Shown in pieces: positions 1 to 9,246 of a stretch of DNA of 42,407 bases. The notes below the pieces were generated by a model. It was not told the DNA's origin and did not search any database. It worked only from the letters and a program-made list of their open reading frames with translations. The position numbers and the translations under genes are program-made. Source of the stretch: a bacterium (GTDB lineage Bacteria > Campylobacterota > Campylobacteria > Campylobacterales > Arcobacteraceae); assembly GCA_018816105.1 (NCBI GenBank), contig JAHIWE010000151.1, positions 1 to 42,407 on the forward strand. Reading direction: 5' to 3'. Numbering within the stretch: the first letter of the stretch is position 1; every line of letters begins with the position of its first letter.

Positions 1-151
1 CAAATGCATAAGCAGAAATAAGATGCCCTGCTACTGGAATAGAGATATTAAGAGAATTTGAAACATCAGGGAGTAATCCCATTATTACAAATTCAGTAGT
101 TCCTATTGCTAAGCCACCTAAGGCTAAAGGAAATAATTGTTTTGTCATCAT
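1..151 (-). CDS. MFS transporter of the DHA1 (AraJ/YdhP-like) family, 5' part only
   Basis: The first 50 codons of a leftward gene are visible; the rest lies beyond position 1. The reverse strand translates from ATG ATG as MMTKQLFPLALGGLAIGTTE, then FVIMGLLPDVSNSLNISIP and VAGHLISAYAF. A first membrane helix with an IGTTEF..MGLLP core, followed by the start of a second helix containing GHLISAYA, is typical of drug-H+ antiporter-1 family major facilitator proteins (AraJ, YdhP and relatives), which export small molecules from the cytoplasm across the inner membrane. The start may be either of two adjacent ATG codons (149-151 or 146-148); no strong ribosome binding site is visible upstream. It is divergent from the rpsL operon, with 274 bases between them. 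The substrate cannot be inferred. The family assignment is fairly firm, but function rests on a fragment. Confidence 0.75.
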   Translation of the reverse strand, partial: MMTKQLFPLALGGLAIGTTEFVIMGLLPDVSNSLNISIPVAGHLISAYAF

Positions 152-284
152 TAGTAAATCTTTTTTAGTTTTGTTAAATTTTTGAAATTTTAGTAGGAAA
201 AATTTATTCCACACTTAATTAGTATACAAATAACAGTTAAAGCACTTAAAAATTAAACTCAACAATAATTAAGTATATATTCAG

Positions 285-290
285 TATAAT
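285..290 (+). promoter_or_regulatory. TATAAT -10 box of the rpsL-rpsG-fusA operon
   Basis: A perfect TATAAT stands at 285-290 in an AT-rich stretch, which would start transcription near 297 and leave a leader of about 130 nt before rpsL. A second, weaker candidate TAGAAT is at 330-335. No convincing -35 is seen, which is usual for Campylobacterota sigma-70 promoters. The rest of the 152-425 gap holds no gene; a short GAATAA/TTATTC stem (381-400) lies just before the rpsL ribosome binding site. Confidence 0.55.
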
Positions 291-425
291 CACGCACTTT
301 TTTAGAAAACTCAAAACTTTTAAGTTTCCTAGAATGGGAGTATCGTTTTAACTATATTGTTGAAGTCGCACGAGAAGCATGAATAAAGCTTTAATTATTC
401 AAACCAATTTACATAAAGGAAAGAA

Positions 426-809
426 ATGCCTACAATCAATCAGCTTGTAAGAAATGAGCGAAAAAAGGTTATAAAAAAATCTAAATCGCCAGCGTTAGAA
501 AGTTGCCCACAAAGAAGAGGAGTATGTACAAGAGTATATACAACAACTCCAAAAAAACCTAACTCGGCTTTAAGAAAAGTTGCAAAAGTTAGATTAACAT
601 CTGGATATGAAGTAATTTCATATATCGGTGGTGAAGGTCACAACTTACAAGAACACTCAATTGTTCTAGTAAGAGGGGGAAGAGTTAAAGATTTACCTGG
701 GGTTAAATACCACATCGTAAGAGGTGCTTTAGATACTGCTGGTGTTGCAAACAGAACTGTTGCAAGATCTAAATATGGTACAAAAAAAGCAAAAGCTAAG
801 AAAAAGTAG
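426..809 (+). CDS. rpsL: 30S ribosomal protein S12
   Basis: This 127-residue protein is S12, which sits at the decoding centre of the small ribosomal subunit and helps check codon-anticodon pairing. It begins [14 protein letters not shown] and holds the [15 protein letters not shown] segment, the [13 protein letters not shown] segment, and a basic lysine-rich tail. Lys43 and Lys88, the positions altered in streptomycin-resistant or -dependent mutants of other bacteria, are both lysine, so the wild-type form is expected. Asp89, the residue methylthiolated by RimO in other bacteria, is present. The start ATG follows an AAAGGAAAG ribosome binding site. It opens the str operon with rpsG 11 bases downstream. 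Length is a few residues above the E. coli protein (124). Identification is secure. Confidence 0.98.
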   Translation: MPTINQLVRNERKKVIKKSKSPALESCPQRRGVCTRVYTTTPKKPNSALRKVAKVRLTSGYEVISYIGGEGHNLQEHSIVLVRGGRVKDLPGVKYHIVRGALDTAGVANRTVARSKYGTKKAKAKKK

Positions 810-817
810 AAGGATAG

Positions 818-1288
<471 letters not shown>

Positions 1289-1297
1289 GAATTATAA

Positions 1298-3403
1298 ATG
1301 GCTAGAAAAACACCACTTAACAGAGTTAGAAATATTGGTATTGCAGCTCACATTGATGCAGGAAAAACTACAACTACTGAAAGAATTTTATTCTATACAG
1401 GTGTATCTCATAAAATCGGTGAGGTTCATGAAGGTGCTGCAACTATGGACTGGATGGAACAAGAGCAAGAAAGAGGTATTACAATTACTTCTGCTGCTAC
1501 AACTTGTCACTGGAAACACCCAAAAACTGGTGATGACTTAATGATTAACATCATTGACACTCCAGGACACGTTGACTTTACTATTGAAGTTGAGAGATCT
1601 ATGAGGGTTCTTGATGGAGCTGTTGCAGTATTCTGTTCAGTTGGTGGGGTTCAACCACAATCTGAAACTGTTTGGAGACAAGCTAATAAATATAAAGTAC
1701 CAAGAATGATATTCGTTAATAAAATGGATAGAACAGGTGCAGATTTTTATAATGTTGAAAAACAAGTAAATGAAAGATTAAAATCAAATGCAATTCCTAT
1801 TCAATTACCAATAGGTTCTGAAGAGAACTTTAAAGGTATTGTAGATTTAGTTCAAATGAAAGCTATCGTTTGGGATGAAGATGCAGCTATGGGATCTAAC
1901 TATCACGTTGAAGAAATTCCAGCTGATATGTTAGAAATTTCTGCAGAATATAGAGAAAGAATGATCGAAGCTGCTGCTGAGTCAATCGAAGAGTTAATGG
2001 AAAAATACCTTGAAGGTGAAGAATTAACTGAAGAAGAAATCACTAGAGGTATTAAAGCTGGTTGTTTAAAAATGACTATTACTCCAATGACTTGTGGTAC
2101 TGCTTTTAAAAACAAAGGTGTTCAAACTTTACTTGATGCTGTTGCTATGTATTTACCAGCTCCAACTGAGGTTGCTGACATTAATGGTGAAACTCAAGAT
2201 GGTGAAGCTGTTATCGTTCCTTCAACTGATGCTGGTGAAGTTGCAGCATTAGCATTTAAAATTATGACTGACCCATTCGTTGGACAGTTAACATTTACAA
2301 GAGTTTATAGAGGGGTTTTAGAATCTGGAACTTACGTTTATAACTCAACAAAAATGAAAAAAGAAAGAATCGGAAGATTACTTAAAATGCATGCTAATAA
2401 TAGAGAAGAGATCAAAGAGCTTTATGCTGGAGAAATCGGTGCTGTTGTTGGTTTAAAATATACAATTACTGGAGATACACTTGCATCTGAAAAAGATCCT
2501 GTTATCTTAGAAAGAATGGAGTTCCCTGAACCTGTTATTTCTGTTGCAGTTGAGCCAAAAACTAAAGCTGACCAAGAAAAAATGGGAATCGCTTTAGGAA
2601 AATTAGCAGAAGAAGATCCATCATTTAGAGTTAATACTGATGAAGAATCTGGACAAACTATTATTTCAGGAATGGGTGAATTACACCTTGAAATTCTTGT
2701 AGATAGAATGAAAAGAGAATTCAAAGTTGAAGCTGAAGTTGGTGCTCCTCAAGTTGCTTATAGAGAAACAATTAAAAATGCTGTTAAACAAGAGTATAAA
2801 TACGCAAAACAATCAGGTGGTAAAGGTCAATACGGTCACGTATATTTAGACATTAAGCCATTAGTTGGAAGCGAAGAAAACTTCAAATTTAACAATGATA
2901 TCAAAGGTGGAACTGTTCCTAAAGAATATATCCCAGCTGTTGAAAAAGGTTGTTTTGAAGCAATGCAAGGTGGTATACTAGCAGGTTATCCAATGGTTAA
3001 CATTGAAGTAACACTTTATGATGGTTCTTACCATGACGTGGATTCATCTGAAATGGCATTTAAATTAGCTGCTTCAATGGGATTCAAACAAGGTTGTAGA
3101 TCAGCAGCTGCTCAAGCTATTATTTTAGAACCAATTATGAGAGTTGAAATTGAAACACCTGAAGATTATATGGGTGATTGTATCGGCGATTGTAATAAAA
3201 GAAGAGGACAAATTCAGTCTATGGATGACAGAGCTGGTGTTAAACTAGTTGTTGCATTAATTCCATTATCTGAAATGTTCGGTTACTCTACAGACTTAAG
3301 ATCTATGTCTCAAGGACGAGCAACATATTCTATGATTTTTGATAACTATTCTGAAGTTCCAAAAAACGTTTCTGAAGAAATTATTAAAAAAAGAAATGGT
3401 TAA
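1298..3403 (+). CDS. fusA: Translation elongation factor G
   Basis: EF-G is the GTPase that drives translocation of tRNA and mRNA through the ribosome and helps recycle ribosomes. The 701-residue protein shows the full family layout: a G domain with P-loop [13 protein letters not shown] (about residues 17-29), switch [10 protein letters not shown] (about 88-95) and NKMD (about 142-145), then domains II-V ending in [10 protein letters not shown]. Length is close to E. coli EF-G (704). The ATG has a GGAATTATAA spacer upstream and lies 9 bases from rpsG. The stop codon lies inside the outer arm of a nested inverted repeat (3399-3448), which could mark the 3' end of the operon transcript. Nothing is missing or truncated. 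Confidence 0.98.
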   Translation: MARKTPLNRVRNIGIAAHIDAGKTTTTERILFYTGVSHKIGEVHEGAATMDWMEQEQERGITITSAATTCHWKHPKTGDDLMINIIDTPGHVDFTIEVERSMRVLDGAVAVFCSVGGVQPQSETVWRQANKYKVPRMIFVNKMDRTGADFYNVEKQVNERLKSNAIPIQLPIGSEENFKGIVDLVQMKAIVWDEDAAMGSNYHVEEIPADMLEISAEYRERMIEAAAESIEELMEKYLEGEELTEEEITRGIKAGCLKMTITPMTCGTAFKNKGVQTLLDAVAMYLPAPTEVADINGETQDGEAVIVPSTDAGEVAALAFKIMTDPFVGQLTFTRVYRGVLESGTYVYNSTKMKKERIGRLLKMHANNREEIKELYAGEIGAVVGLKYTITGDTLASEKDPVILERMEFPEPVISVAVEPKTKADQEKMGIALGKLAEEDPSFRVNTDEESGQTIISGMGELHLEILVDRMKREFKVEAEVGAPQVAYRETIKNAVKQEYKYAKQSGGKGQYGHVYLDIKPLVGSEENFKFNNDIKGGTVPKEYIPAVEKGCFEAMQGGILAGYPMVNIEVTLYDGSYHDVDSSEMAFKLAASMGFKQGCRSAAAQAIILEPIMRVEIETPEDYMGDCIGDCNKRRGQIQSMDDRAGVKLVVALIPLSEMFGYSTDLRSMSQGRATYSMIFDNYSEVPKNVSEEIIKKRNG

Positions 3404-3448
3404 TAGCGTTAAGTAAATGACACCTGCGTGTCATTTATAGCTATTAAC
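3399..3448. repeat. Nested inverted repeat across the fusA stop codon
   Basis: An outer 9-bp arm GTTAATAGC (3399-3407) pairs with GCTATTAAC (3440-3448), and inside it a perfect 10-bp arm TAAATGACAC (3414-3423) pairs with GTGTCATTTA (3428-3437) around a CTGC loop. The fusA stop codon (3401-3403) is within the outer arm. No T-run follows, so this is not a classical intrinsic terminator; it could be an RNA-stabilising or processing hairpin, or a rho-dependent end. Confidence 0.7.
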
Positions 3449-3558
3449 GAGCTTTTGTATGTGTAATAGAAATCTATGATTTCGTAATTGAACGACAAAG
3501 GACAGAACTAATCACGTTAAATAAGAGTAAAAGATATATATTGAGTAACTTTTATATC

Positions 3559-3594
3559 AAAAAGGGATATGCATTTGCATATCCCTTTTTTTTT
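3559..3594 (+). terminator. Strong intrinsic terminator between fusA and nadK
   Basis: GGGATATGCA (3564-3573) is followed by TT and TGCATATCCC (3576-3585), then a run of nine T; A-runs on the left make it partly bidirectional. It lies about 155 bases after the fusA stop. The 110 bases between the nested repeat and this terminator have no open reading frame that I can support and could be a long 3' untranslated region or a small RNA. Confidence 0.85.
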
Positions 3595-3620
3595 GCTTTA
3601 AATTTATTTAAGTTATTATA

Positions 3621-3626
3621 TATAAT
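3621..3626 (+). promoter_or_regulatory. Candidate -10 box for nadK-recN
   Basis: TATAAT at 3621-3626 lies 57 bases before the nadK start and just after the terminator at 3559-3594, a sensible place for a new transcript. No clear -35 is seen. The surrounding AT-richness makes chance matches common. Confidence 0.45.
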
Positions 3627-3682
3627 CAGCTAAAATATAAAAATATTTTAAATAAATTTAAAAATAAGAAGATAGGTGATTT

Positions 3683-4549
3683 TTGAAAATTGAGAAAAAT
3701 TTTGAAGTACTTAAAAGTATTAAAACAGCAGGTATAATATTAAGACCTTCAAGTCCAGAACTTAAAAGTACATACCTAAAAATAAAAGAATTATTTCAAA
3801 ATGCAGATATAGAAATATTATTAGAAGATAATTCTGCAAATATGATATCATTAAAAGGTTTTCCTTTAGAAGAGTTATGTTATAAAGTTGATTTTCTTAT
3901 ATCAGTTGGTGGAGATGGGACTCTTCTTTCAGTTGTTAGAAAATCATTTAAATATGATAAACCAGTTCTTGGGATAAATCTTGGAACTTTAGGATTCTTA
4001 ACAGATATTTCAATGGATCAATTACCTAAGTTTATCGAAGATTTGAAAAATGATGTTTATAAAATTGATAGTAGAATGATGGTTGAAGGAAGTGTAAATT
4101 TAAATAAATTTGTTGCTTTTAATGATATTGTTATTTCTAGAAAATCAATTTCATCGATGATAAAGATTTCTGCAAAAATTGATGGAAAACATTTTAATAC
4201 ATATTTTGGTGATGGTGTAATTATTTCAACACCAACAGGCTCAACTGCTTATAACTTATCAGTAGGAGGACCAATTGTTTATCCTTTAACTGAAGCATTT
4301 ATTGTAACTCCCGTTGCTCCTCACTCTTTGACTCAAAGACCTCTTGTTATGCCTGCTGATTTTGAAATAGAGTTTATTATAACTGATAATCAAGGTGCCG
4401 TTGTAATTGTAGATGGCCAAGATATTTATGAAGTTGAACAAAATCAATCTATAAAAATAAGAATTGCATCTAAAAAAGCAAAAATGATACATAGAATTCA
4501 GAGAAATTACTTTGAAGTATTAAATGAAAAATTAAGATGGGGTAACTAA
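3683..4549 (+). CDS. nadK: NAD kinase
   Basis: NAD kinase phosphorylates NAD+ to NADP+ with ATP or polyphosphate in the cytoplasm and is the only route to NADP. The 288-residue protein carries the diagnostic GGDGTLLSVVRKS motif (about residues 75-87), NLGTLGFLTD (about 100-109), and the substrate-binding TPTGSTAYNLSVGGPIVYP segment (about 183-201), with a C-terminal VDGQ motif. The start is TTG, chosen because an AGATAGGTGA ribosome binding site precedes it and an N-terminal extension is not available. Length agrees with the family (about 290). The recN-like gene follows after 2 bases, the same pair that I recall as neighbours in Campylobacter jejuni, so co-transcription is very likely. Confidence 0.95.
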   Translation: MKIEKNFEVLKSIKTAGIILRPSSPELKSTYLKIKELFQNADIEILLEDNSANMISLKGFPLEELCYKVDFLISVGGDGTLLSVVRKSFKYDKPVLGINLGTLGFLTDISMDQLPKFIEDLKNDVYKIDSRMMVEGSVNLNKFVAFNDIVISRKSISSMIKISAKIDGKHFNTYFGDGVIISTPTGSTAYNLSVGGPIVYPLTEAFIVTPVAPHSLTQRPLVMPADFEIEFIITDNQGAVVIVDGQDIYEVEQNQSIKIRIASKKAKMIHRIQRNYFEVLNEKLRWGN

Positions 4550-4551
4550 AA

Positions 4552-6081
4552 TTGATTACAAGAGTCTATCTAAAAGATTGTTTATCTTTTAATGAAGTTG
4601 ATTTAGAATTTAAAAATGGTCTAAATATTTTTACAGGTCCAAGTGGAGCTGGAAAATCTATTTTAATGCAAGCAATTTTATCACTATTTGCATTATCTGA
4701 TGTAAAAGCAAAGTTAGGTGAAGTTCAACTTGATAATTTAAAATTTAGTGATGATACTTATGATATATCTTTTGATGATGATATTGTTATTAAAAGTATA
4801 AAAAAAGATAAGGTCAGATATTTTTTGAATAATCAAAGTATTTCAAAAAAAAACTTAAATGAGTTTTCAACAAAACTAATCAAACACTTAAATTTAAAAG
4901 ATACCTCAGAATTTGATAGTTCAAAACTTATTGTTTTTCTAGATAAATTAACTGCAAAAAATAATAGAGAATTTATAGAAATAAAAAACTCTTTTGATAG
5001 TTTATATATAGAGTTTCTACAAATTAAAAAAGAGTTAAAAAAAATCTCTGAAGATGAAAATAAATTAGAAGATTTAAAAGAGTTTGCAAAATTTGAAATA
5101 GATAAAATAGAGCAAATTAATCCAAGTATTGATGAGTATGAAGAGTTAAATCTTATTAAAAAAAGATTATCAAAAAAAGAAAAAATTGAAGTTGCAATAA
5201 AAAAAGCTTCAGGAATAATGGAATTTAATCAAAATGTTGTAAATGTTCTTGAATTAATGGAAGTTGATTCTTCTTTTTTTGATGAAGCTATGAATGAATT
5301 AAATAACGTATTTGAAAAGTTTAATGATTCTTTATATGAATTAGAAGATATAAATATAGAAAATGTATTAGATAGAATAGAAAAACTATCAGCATTACAA
5401 AAAAGATTTGGTTCTATTGAAGAGTGTTTAAAATATAAAAAACAAAAAAAAATAGAGTTAGAATCATATGAAAATATCTTTTTTCAAAAAGAGAAACTTG
5501 AAAAAAGATATGCGTCTATAAATGAAGAGTTATTGGTTTTATCAAAACAAATATCAATTTATAGAAAAAAAACTTCTTTAATATTAGAAAAAAAGATAAA
5601 TGAATATCTTAAGTTTTTATATTTAAGTAATGCAAAAATAATTTTAAATGAAAAAGAACTTGATTCAAATGGGATAGATTATATTTTATTTGAGTTAAAT
5701 TCAGTTACTCTTGAAACTATAAGTTCCGGAGAATACAACAGATTAAGACTTGCATTGTTAACTTCAATGAGTGAGTTTGATATTGTTGATAACGGAATAC
5801 TTTTTTTAGATGAAATTGACGCAAATTTAAGTGGGAAAGAGAGTGATGCAATCTCAAAAGTCTTAATTAAACTTAGTAATTCATATCAAATATTTGCAAT
5901 TTCCCATCAACCTCAATTAACATCTAGTGCAAATCAACACTTCTTAGTGGATAAAAATAGTGGAAATTCAATAGTTAAATTATTAAATAATAAAGAAAGA
6001 ATAAATGAAATTGCAAGAATGATAAGTGGTGAAAATATCACAAATGAAGCTATTGATTTTGCTAAAAATTTATTAAAATAA
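4552..6081 (+). CDS. recN: RecN-type DNA repair ATPase
   Basis: RecN is an SMC-like ATPase that acts early in repair of double-strand breaks, holding DNA ends or sisters together. The 509-residue protein has the expected split ATPase: Walker A GPSGAGKSILMQ (about residues 29-40), two long charged coiled-coil arms (about 130-330), the ABC signature SSGEYNRLRLALL (about 390), Walker B LFLDEIDANLSG (about 417-428) and a switch histidine in AISHQPQL. It is shorter than E. coli RecN (553), consistent with a shortened coiled coil in Campylobacterota. The start is TTG, two bases after the nadK stop, with GATGGGG upstream. Lysine and AAA-rich coding is in line with neighbours. Identification is firm on motifs and on the nadK-recN pairing. 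Confidence 0.92.
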   Translation: MITRVYLKDCLSFNEVDLEFKNGLNIFTGPSGAGKSILMQAILSLFALSDVKAKLGEVQLDNLKFSDDTYDISFDDDIVIKSIKKDKVRYFLNNQSISKKNLNEFSTKLIKHLNLKDTSEFDSSKLIVFLDKLTAKNNREFIEIKNSFDSLYIEFLQIKKELKKISEDENKLEDLKEFAKFEIDKIEQINPSIDEYEELNLIKKRLSKKEKIEVAIKKASGIMEFNQNVVNVLELMEVDSSFFDEAMNELNNVFEKFNDSLYELEDINIENVLDRIEKLSALQKRFGSIEECLKYKKQKKIELESYENIFFQKEKLEKRYASINEELLVLSKQISIYRKKTSLILEKKINEYLKFLYLSNAKIILNEKELDSNGIDYILFELNSVTLETISSGEYNRLRLALLTSMSEFDIVDNGILFLDEIDANLSGKESDAISKVLIKLSNSYQIFAISHQPQLTSSANQHFLVDKNSGNSIVKLLNNKERINEIARMISGENITNEAIDFAKNLLK

Positions 6082-6176
6082 TAAAATAATGATTTAATTA
6101 TCTCTTTATAGATGTGCTTATTTTAAACAAAAAAAATACTTTTATTAAAAATAATGAATATATATTTCTTAGTTTA

Positions 6177-6195
6177 ATATTACAAAAGGTAATAT
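6177..6195. repeat. Small palindrome upstream of the chemoreceptor gene
   Basis: ATATTAC (6177-6183) and GTAATAT (6189-6195) form a 7-bp inverted repeat around AAAAG, 29 bases before the preferred start at 6225. It could be an operator or a 5' UTR stem. AT-rich background makes chance occurrence possible. Confidence 0.3.
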
Positions 6196-6224
6196 ATAAA
6201 ATAAATTAATATATGGAGAATTCT

Positions 6225-9125
6225 ATGTTAGGAAACTTATCTATAAAAGGTAAATTATTAATATTATCGTTAATAACAATAATATTAGTATCTTTATCTA
6301 TTGCAATAAGTTCTATTTATTCTATTAATAAACTTTCAAGTGAGAATATTAGTAAGTATAAAGAAGAATCTTATTCTAAAAAAGAGGAAGAGCTAAAAAA
6401 CTATATTTCACTGGCAATGAAAACTGTTGAAGCTTATCATAAAAGAACTTCCCTTGATAAAGTTAAAATTGAAGTTCAAGATGATTTGAAAATGCAAACA
6501 AACTTTTTATTTTCAATTTTAGAATCAGAGTATATTAAACTAAAAGATGTTTTATCTGAAGAAGCTTTAAAGCAAAGATTAAAGTCTATTGTTGATGCTA
6601 CAAGATATGGAGATAGTGGTTATTTTTGGATTAATGATACGGATGCTGTGATTGTTGTACATCCTATTAAACCAGCTCTTAATGGTAAAGATATGGCTTC
6701 ATATAAAGACCAAGCTGGTAAACAAATTTTTTCAGAATTTGCAGCCGTTGCTAAAAAAGATGGTGAAGGTTTTGTTGATTATGTATGGCCAAAACCAGGA
6801 TTTGAAAAGCCTCAACCTAAAGTTTCTTTTGTAAAATTATTTAAACCTTATAATTGGGTAGTTGGAACAGGTGAGTATGTATCTGATGTATCTTCTAAAA
6901 TACAAGAAGAATCAAAAAAAGCTATTGCTGACATGAGATATGGTAAAGACGGATATTTTTGGATAAATGATTCTAGCCCTAAAATGGTTATGCATCCAAT
7001 AAAACCAGCATTAGTTGGACAAGATTTATCTGAAAACAAAGATGCTAAAGGGAAAAAACATTTTGTTGAAATGGTAGAAGTTGTAAAAAACAATAAAGAT
7101 GGTGGTTTAGTTAAATATTTCTGGGATAGACCAGAAAAAAAAGGTGATCCTCGAGAAAAGTTTTCATATGTACAAAAATTTGAACCTTGGGATTGGATTA
7201 TTGGAACAGGTGCTTATGTAGATGATATTGAAGCTGATGTTGTTTTAATGGAAGAAAAAACTAAAGAAGAGATAAATAGTGTAATTATTAATATTATAAT
7301 ATTCTCATTAATTTCAATTGTTATAGTATATTTAATTTATAGTTTACTAATAAATAAAATGATAATTAAACCTCTTAATAATTTAAATGATGCAATTTTA
7401 GATATAAGTACGAATGATTCTACAAGTGATATTATTAAAAAAACATCGAATGACGAGATTGGAAAATTAGTTGATAGTTTCAACGGTTATATTGGAAAAT
7501 TAAAAGCAGGTTATGAAGAAGATGCAAAAGTAATTGAAGAGGTTGACTCGGTTATTGAAAAAGTTAATAATGGATTTTATGTTTATAAAATTGAGAAAAC
7601 TTCATCAAATCAATTGGTTATGAAATTAAGAGATTCAATTAATTCTATGATTTCAAAAACTAATGAGAATTTGACTAATTTAAATAATATTTTAATGCAG
7701 TATGGAACTTCTGACTTTACACCAAATACAAAACTTCTTGAATCTTCAAAAGCAAGTGGAATTATCTCATCATTGATTGCTAGTTCTCAATTAATAGGAA
7801 TTACCGTATCTGAATTTTTATCAATGATTGTTACAAGTGGTAAAAAATTAAATGAAGATACTAATGTTTTATCAAGTTCAGCAAATAGATTATCCTCATC
7901 TGCAAATGAACAAGCAGCATCACTTGAAGAAACAGCAGCAGCTGTTGAAGAGATTACATCTATTGTAAAATCAAATGTACAAAAAATTTATCAAATGTCT
8001 ACTTTAGCAAATGATTTACAATCTTCTTCAAAAGAAGGAGAAACATTAGCTTCAAAAACAACAAAAGCAATGGATGATATAGATAATCAAGTAAAATCGA
8101 TAAATGATGCAATTACAGTTATTGATCAAATTGCATTCCAAACTAATATCTTATCTTTAAATGCAGCTGTTGAAGCTGCAACTGCTGGTGAAGCAGGGCG
8201 TGGATTTGCTGTAGTTGCAGCAGAAGTGCGAAATCTTGCAAATAGATCAGCAGATGCTGCTCGTGAGATAAAAAGTATTGTTGAATCTGCAACCACAAAA
8301 GCAAATGAAGGTAAAATAATCGCAAATAATATGATTAGTGGTTATACAAATTTAAATAATAAAATCAATGAAACAATAGTTTTAATAGAAGATGTATCAC
8401 AAGCTAGTAAAGAAGAAGAAAGAGGTATTATTCAAATAAATGATGCAATAAATGCTCTTGATCAAGCTACTCAAGTTAATGCAAATTCTGCAACTACAAT
8501 TAGTAGTTTGGCAAGTGAAGTTTCGATGTTATCTGATACTTTAATTCAAATTGCAGATAGAGCAAAATTTAAAGAATCAAGTAAAGAAGAGATTGAAGAT
8601 ATTGATTTAGTATTTAAAATTTCAAAATTAAAAAATGATCATATTAAATTTAAGATGGTAAATTTTGAAAAAGTAGGAAGCTCTAAAGTAGCATGGACAG
8701 TTACAAAACCTAGTGAATGTGATTTAGGTAAATGGTTAATTGAACAAGAAAATTCTGGAAAACTATTTGTCCGAACAGATAACTGGAAACAGTTAAAAAT
8801 AAGCCATGATTTAGTTCATAGTAGTGTTCAAGATTATATTAATGAAGATTGTAAAGCACAACCTGATAAAAATATATTAAATGACTTATCTTTAAAATTA
8901 GATAATTCAACTTCTGAAGTATTTAGAACATTAGACCAATTAAAAAAAGATAATGTTTATGTTAAAAATATTGAAGTATCTAAGCCAAAAATTGAACCTA
9001 AAGTTGAAGAAGTTAAAAAAGAGTTTGTTAAACCTGTTTCAAATGTTAGTGAAAAACCAAAAATAAATAATACTATTACATCTTCATCTACATCAAAAGA
9101 TGATGACGAATGGGAAAGCTTTTAA
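6225..9125 (+). CDS. Methyl-accepting chemotaxis protein with double Cache sensor, CZB domain and CheR-type tail
   Basis: This 966-residue receptor feeds a ligand signal to the CheA kinase. In order: TM1 (about 9-31); a periplasmic sensor with two Cache repeats, each with the YFWIND..HP.KPAL core (about 124-222 and 235-335), as in dCache_2 receptors; TM2 (about 348-375); a HAMP region and a second HAMP-like linker (about 376-540); a signalling helical hairpin whose tip reads [20 protein letters not shown] followed by [17 protein letters not shown]; a C-terminal CZB zinc-binding domain (about 800-875) with H, CDLGKWL and HDLVH ligands; a flexible Lys/Pro/Ser linker; and a terminal EWESF. CZB domains bind zinc and in Helicobacter TlpD affect oxidant sensing. 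The EWESF end resembles the CheR/CheB tether NWETF. I chose ATG 6225 because GGAGAA lies 4 bases upstream; ATG 6213 overlaps that site. It is monocistronic, with its own terminator. Confidence 0.93.
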   Translation: MLGNLSIKGKLLILSLITIILVSLSIAISSIYSINKLSSENISKYKEESYSKKEEELKNYISLAMKTVEAYHKRTSLDKVKIEVQDDLKMQTNFLFSILESEYIKLKDVLSEEALKQRLKSIVDATRYGDSGYFWINDTDAVIVVHPIKPALNGKDMASYKDQAGKQIFSEFAAVAKKDGEGFVDYVWPKPGFEKPQPKVSFVKLFKPYNWVVGTGEYVSDVSSKIQEESKKAIADMRYGKDGYFWINDSSPKMVMHPIKPALVGQDLSENKDAKGKKHFVEMVEVVKNNKDGGLVKYFWDRPEKKGDPREKFSYVQKFEPWDWIIGTGAYVDDIEADVVLMEEKTKEEINSVIINIIIFSLISIVIVYLIYSLLINKMIIKPLNNLNDAILDISTNDSTSDIIKKTSNDEIGKLVDSFNGYIGKLKAGYEEDAKVIEEVDSVIEKVNNGFYVYKIEKTSSNQLVMKLRDSINSMISKTNENLTNLNNILMQYGTSDFTPNTKLLESSKASGIISSLIASSQLIGITVSEFLSMIVTSGKKLNEDTNVLSSSANRLSSSANEQAASLEETAAAVEEITSIVKSNVQKIYQMSTLANDLQSSSKEGETLASKTTKAMDDIDNQVKSINDAITVIDQIAFQTNILSLNAAVEAATAGEAGRGFAVVAAEVRNLANRSADAAREIKSIVESATTKANEGKIIANNMISGYTNLNNKINETIVLIEDVSQASKEEERGIIQINDAINALDQATQVNANSATTISSLASEVSMLSDTLIQIADRAKFKESSKEEIEDIDLVFKISKLKNDHIKFKMVNFEKVGSSKVAWTVTKPSECDLGKWLIEQENSGKLFVRTDNWKQLKISHDLVHSSVQDYINEDCKAQPDKNILNDLSLKLDNSTSEVFRTLDQLKKDNVYVKNIEVSKPKIEPKVEEVKKEFVKPVSNVSEKPKINNTITSSSTSKDDDEWESF

Positions 9126-9136
9126 GCTTTCCTTTT
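9113..9136 (+). terminator. Intrinsic terminator overlapping the chemoreceptor stop codon
   Basis: GGAAAGCTT (9113-9121) and AAGCTTTCC (9124-9132) form a perfect 9-bp stem followed by TTTTC. The left arm lies in the codons for the last residues (ESF) and the right arm begins in the TAA stop (9123-9125). The stop is therefore built into the terminator. Confidence 0.75.
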
Positions 9137-9191
9137 CTCTTCTATTAAATAAGATTAAAACTGTCCTCTTTTATATTTATTTAAAAATAGG

Positions 9192-9197
9192 TATAAT
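9192..9197 (+). promoter_or_regulatory. -10 box before the U32-family gene
   Basis: TATAAT at 9192-9197 lies 50 bases before the 9247 start and after the terminator at 9113-9136. This fits a new transcript carrying the U32 gene and probably the next gene. Confidence 0.5.
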
Positions 9198-9246
9198 ATT
9201 AAATAAAAAAACAAATATATATTACAAAAGTATTTAAAGGAATTGT

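Noticed and set aside
152-425. Riboswitch or leader peptide upstream of rpsL
   Set aside because: A -10 box and a small stem are visible, but no known aptamer motif and no short open frame with a ribosome binding site.
3404-3682. A tRNA or other known RNA in the fusA-nadK gap
   Set aside because: No cloverleaf, no CCA end and no familiar conserved motif could be found by eye; only the hairpin and terminator are supported.
6213-6224. Upstream ATG (6213) for the chemoreceptor
   Set aside because: The GGAGAA site at 6215-6220 overlaps this ATG and is correctly spaced for ATG 6225.
8143-8325. Reverse-strand Leu/Gln-rich open frame inside the chemoreceptor
   Set aside because: It is the antisense reading of the alanine-rich signalling hairpin, with no start context.
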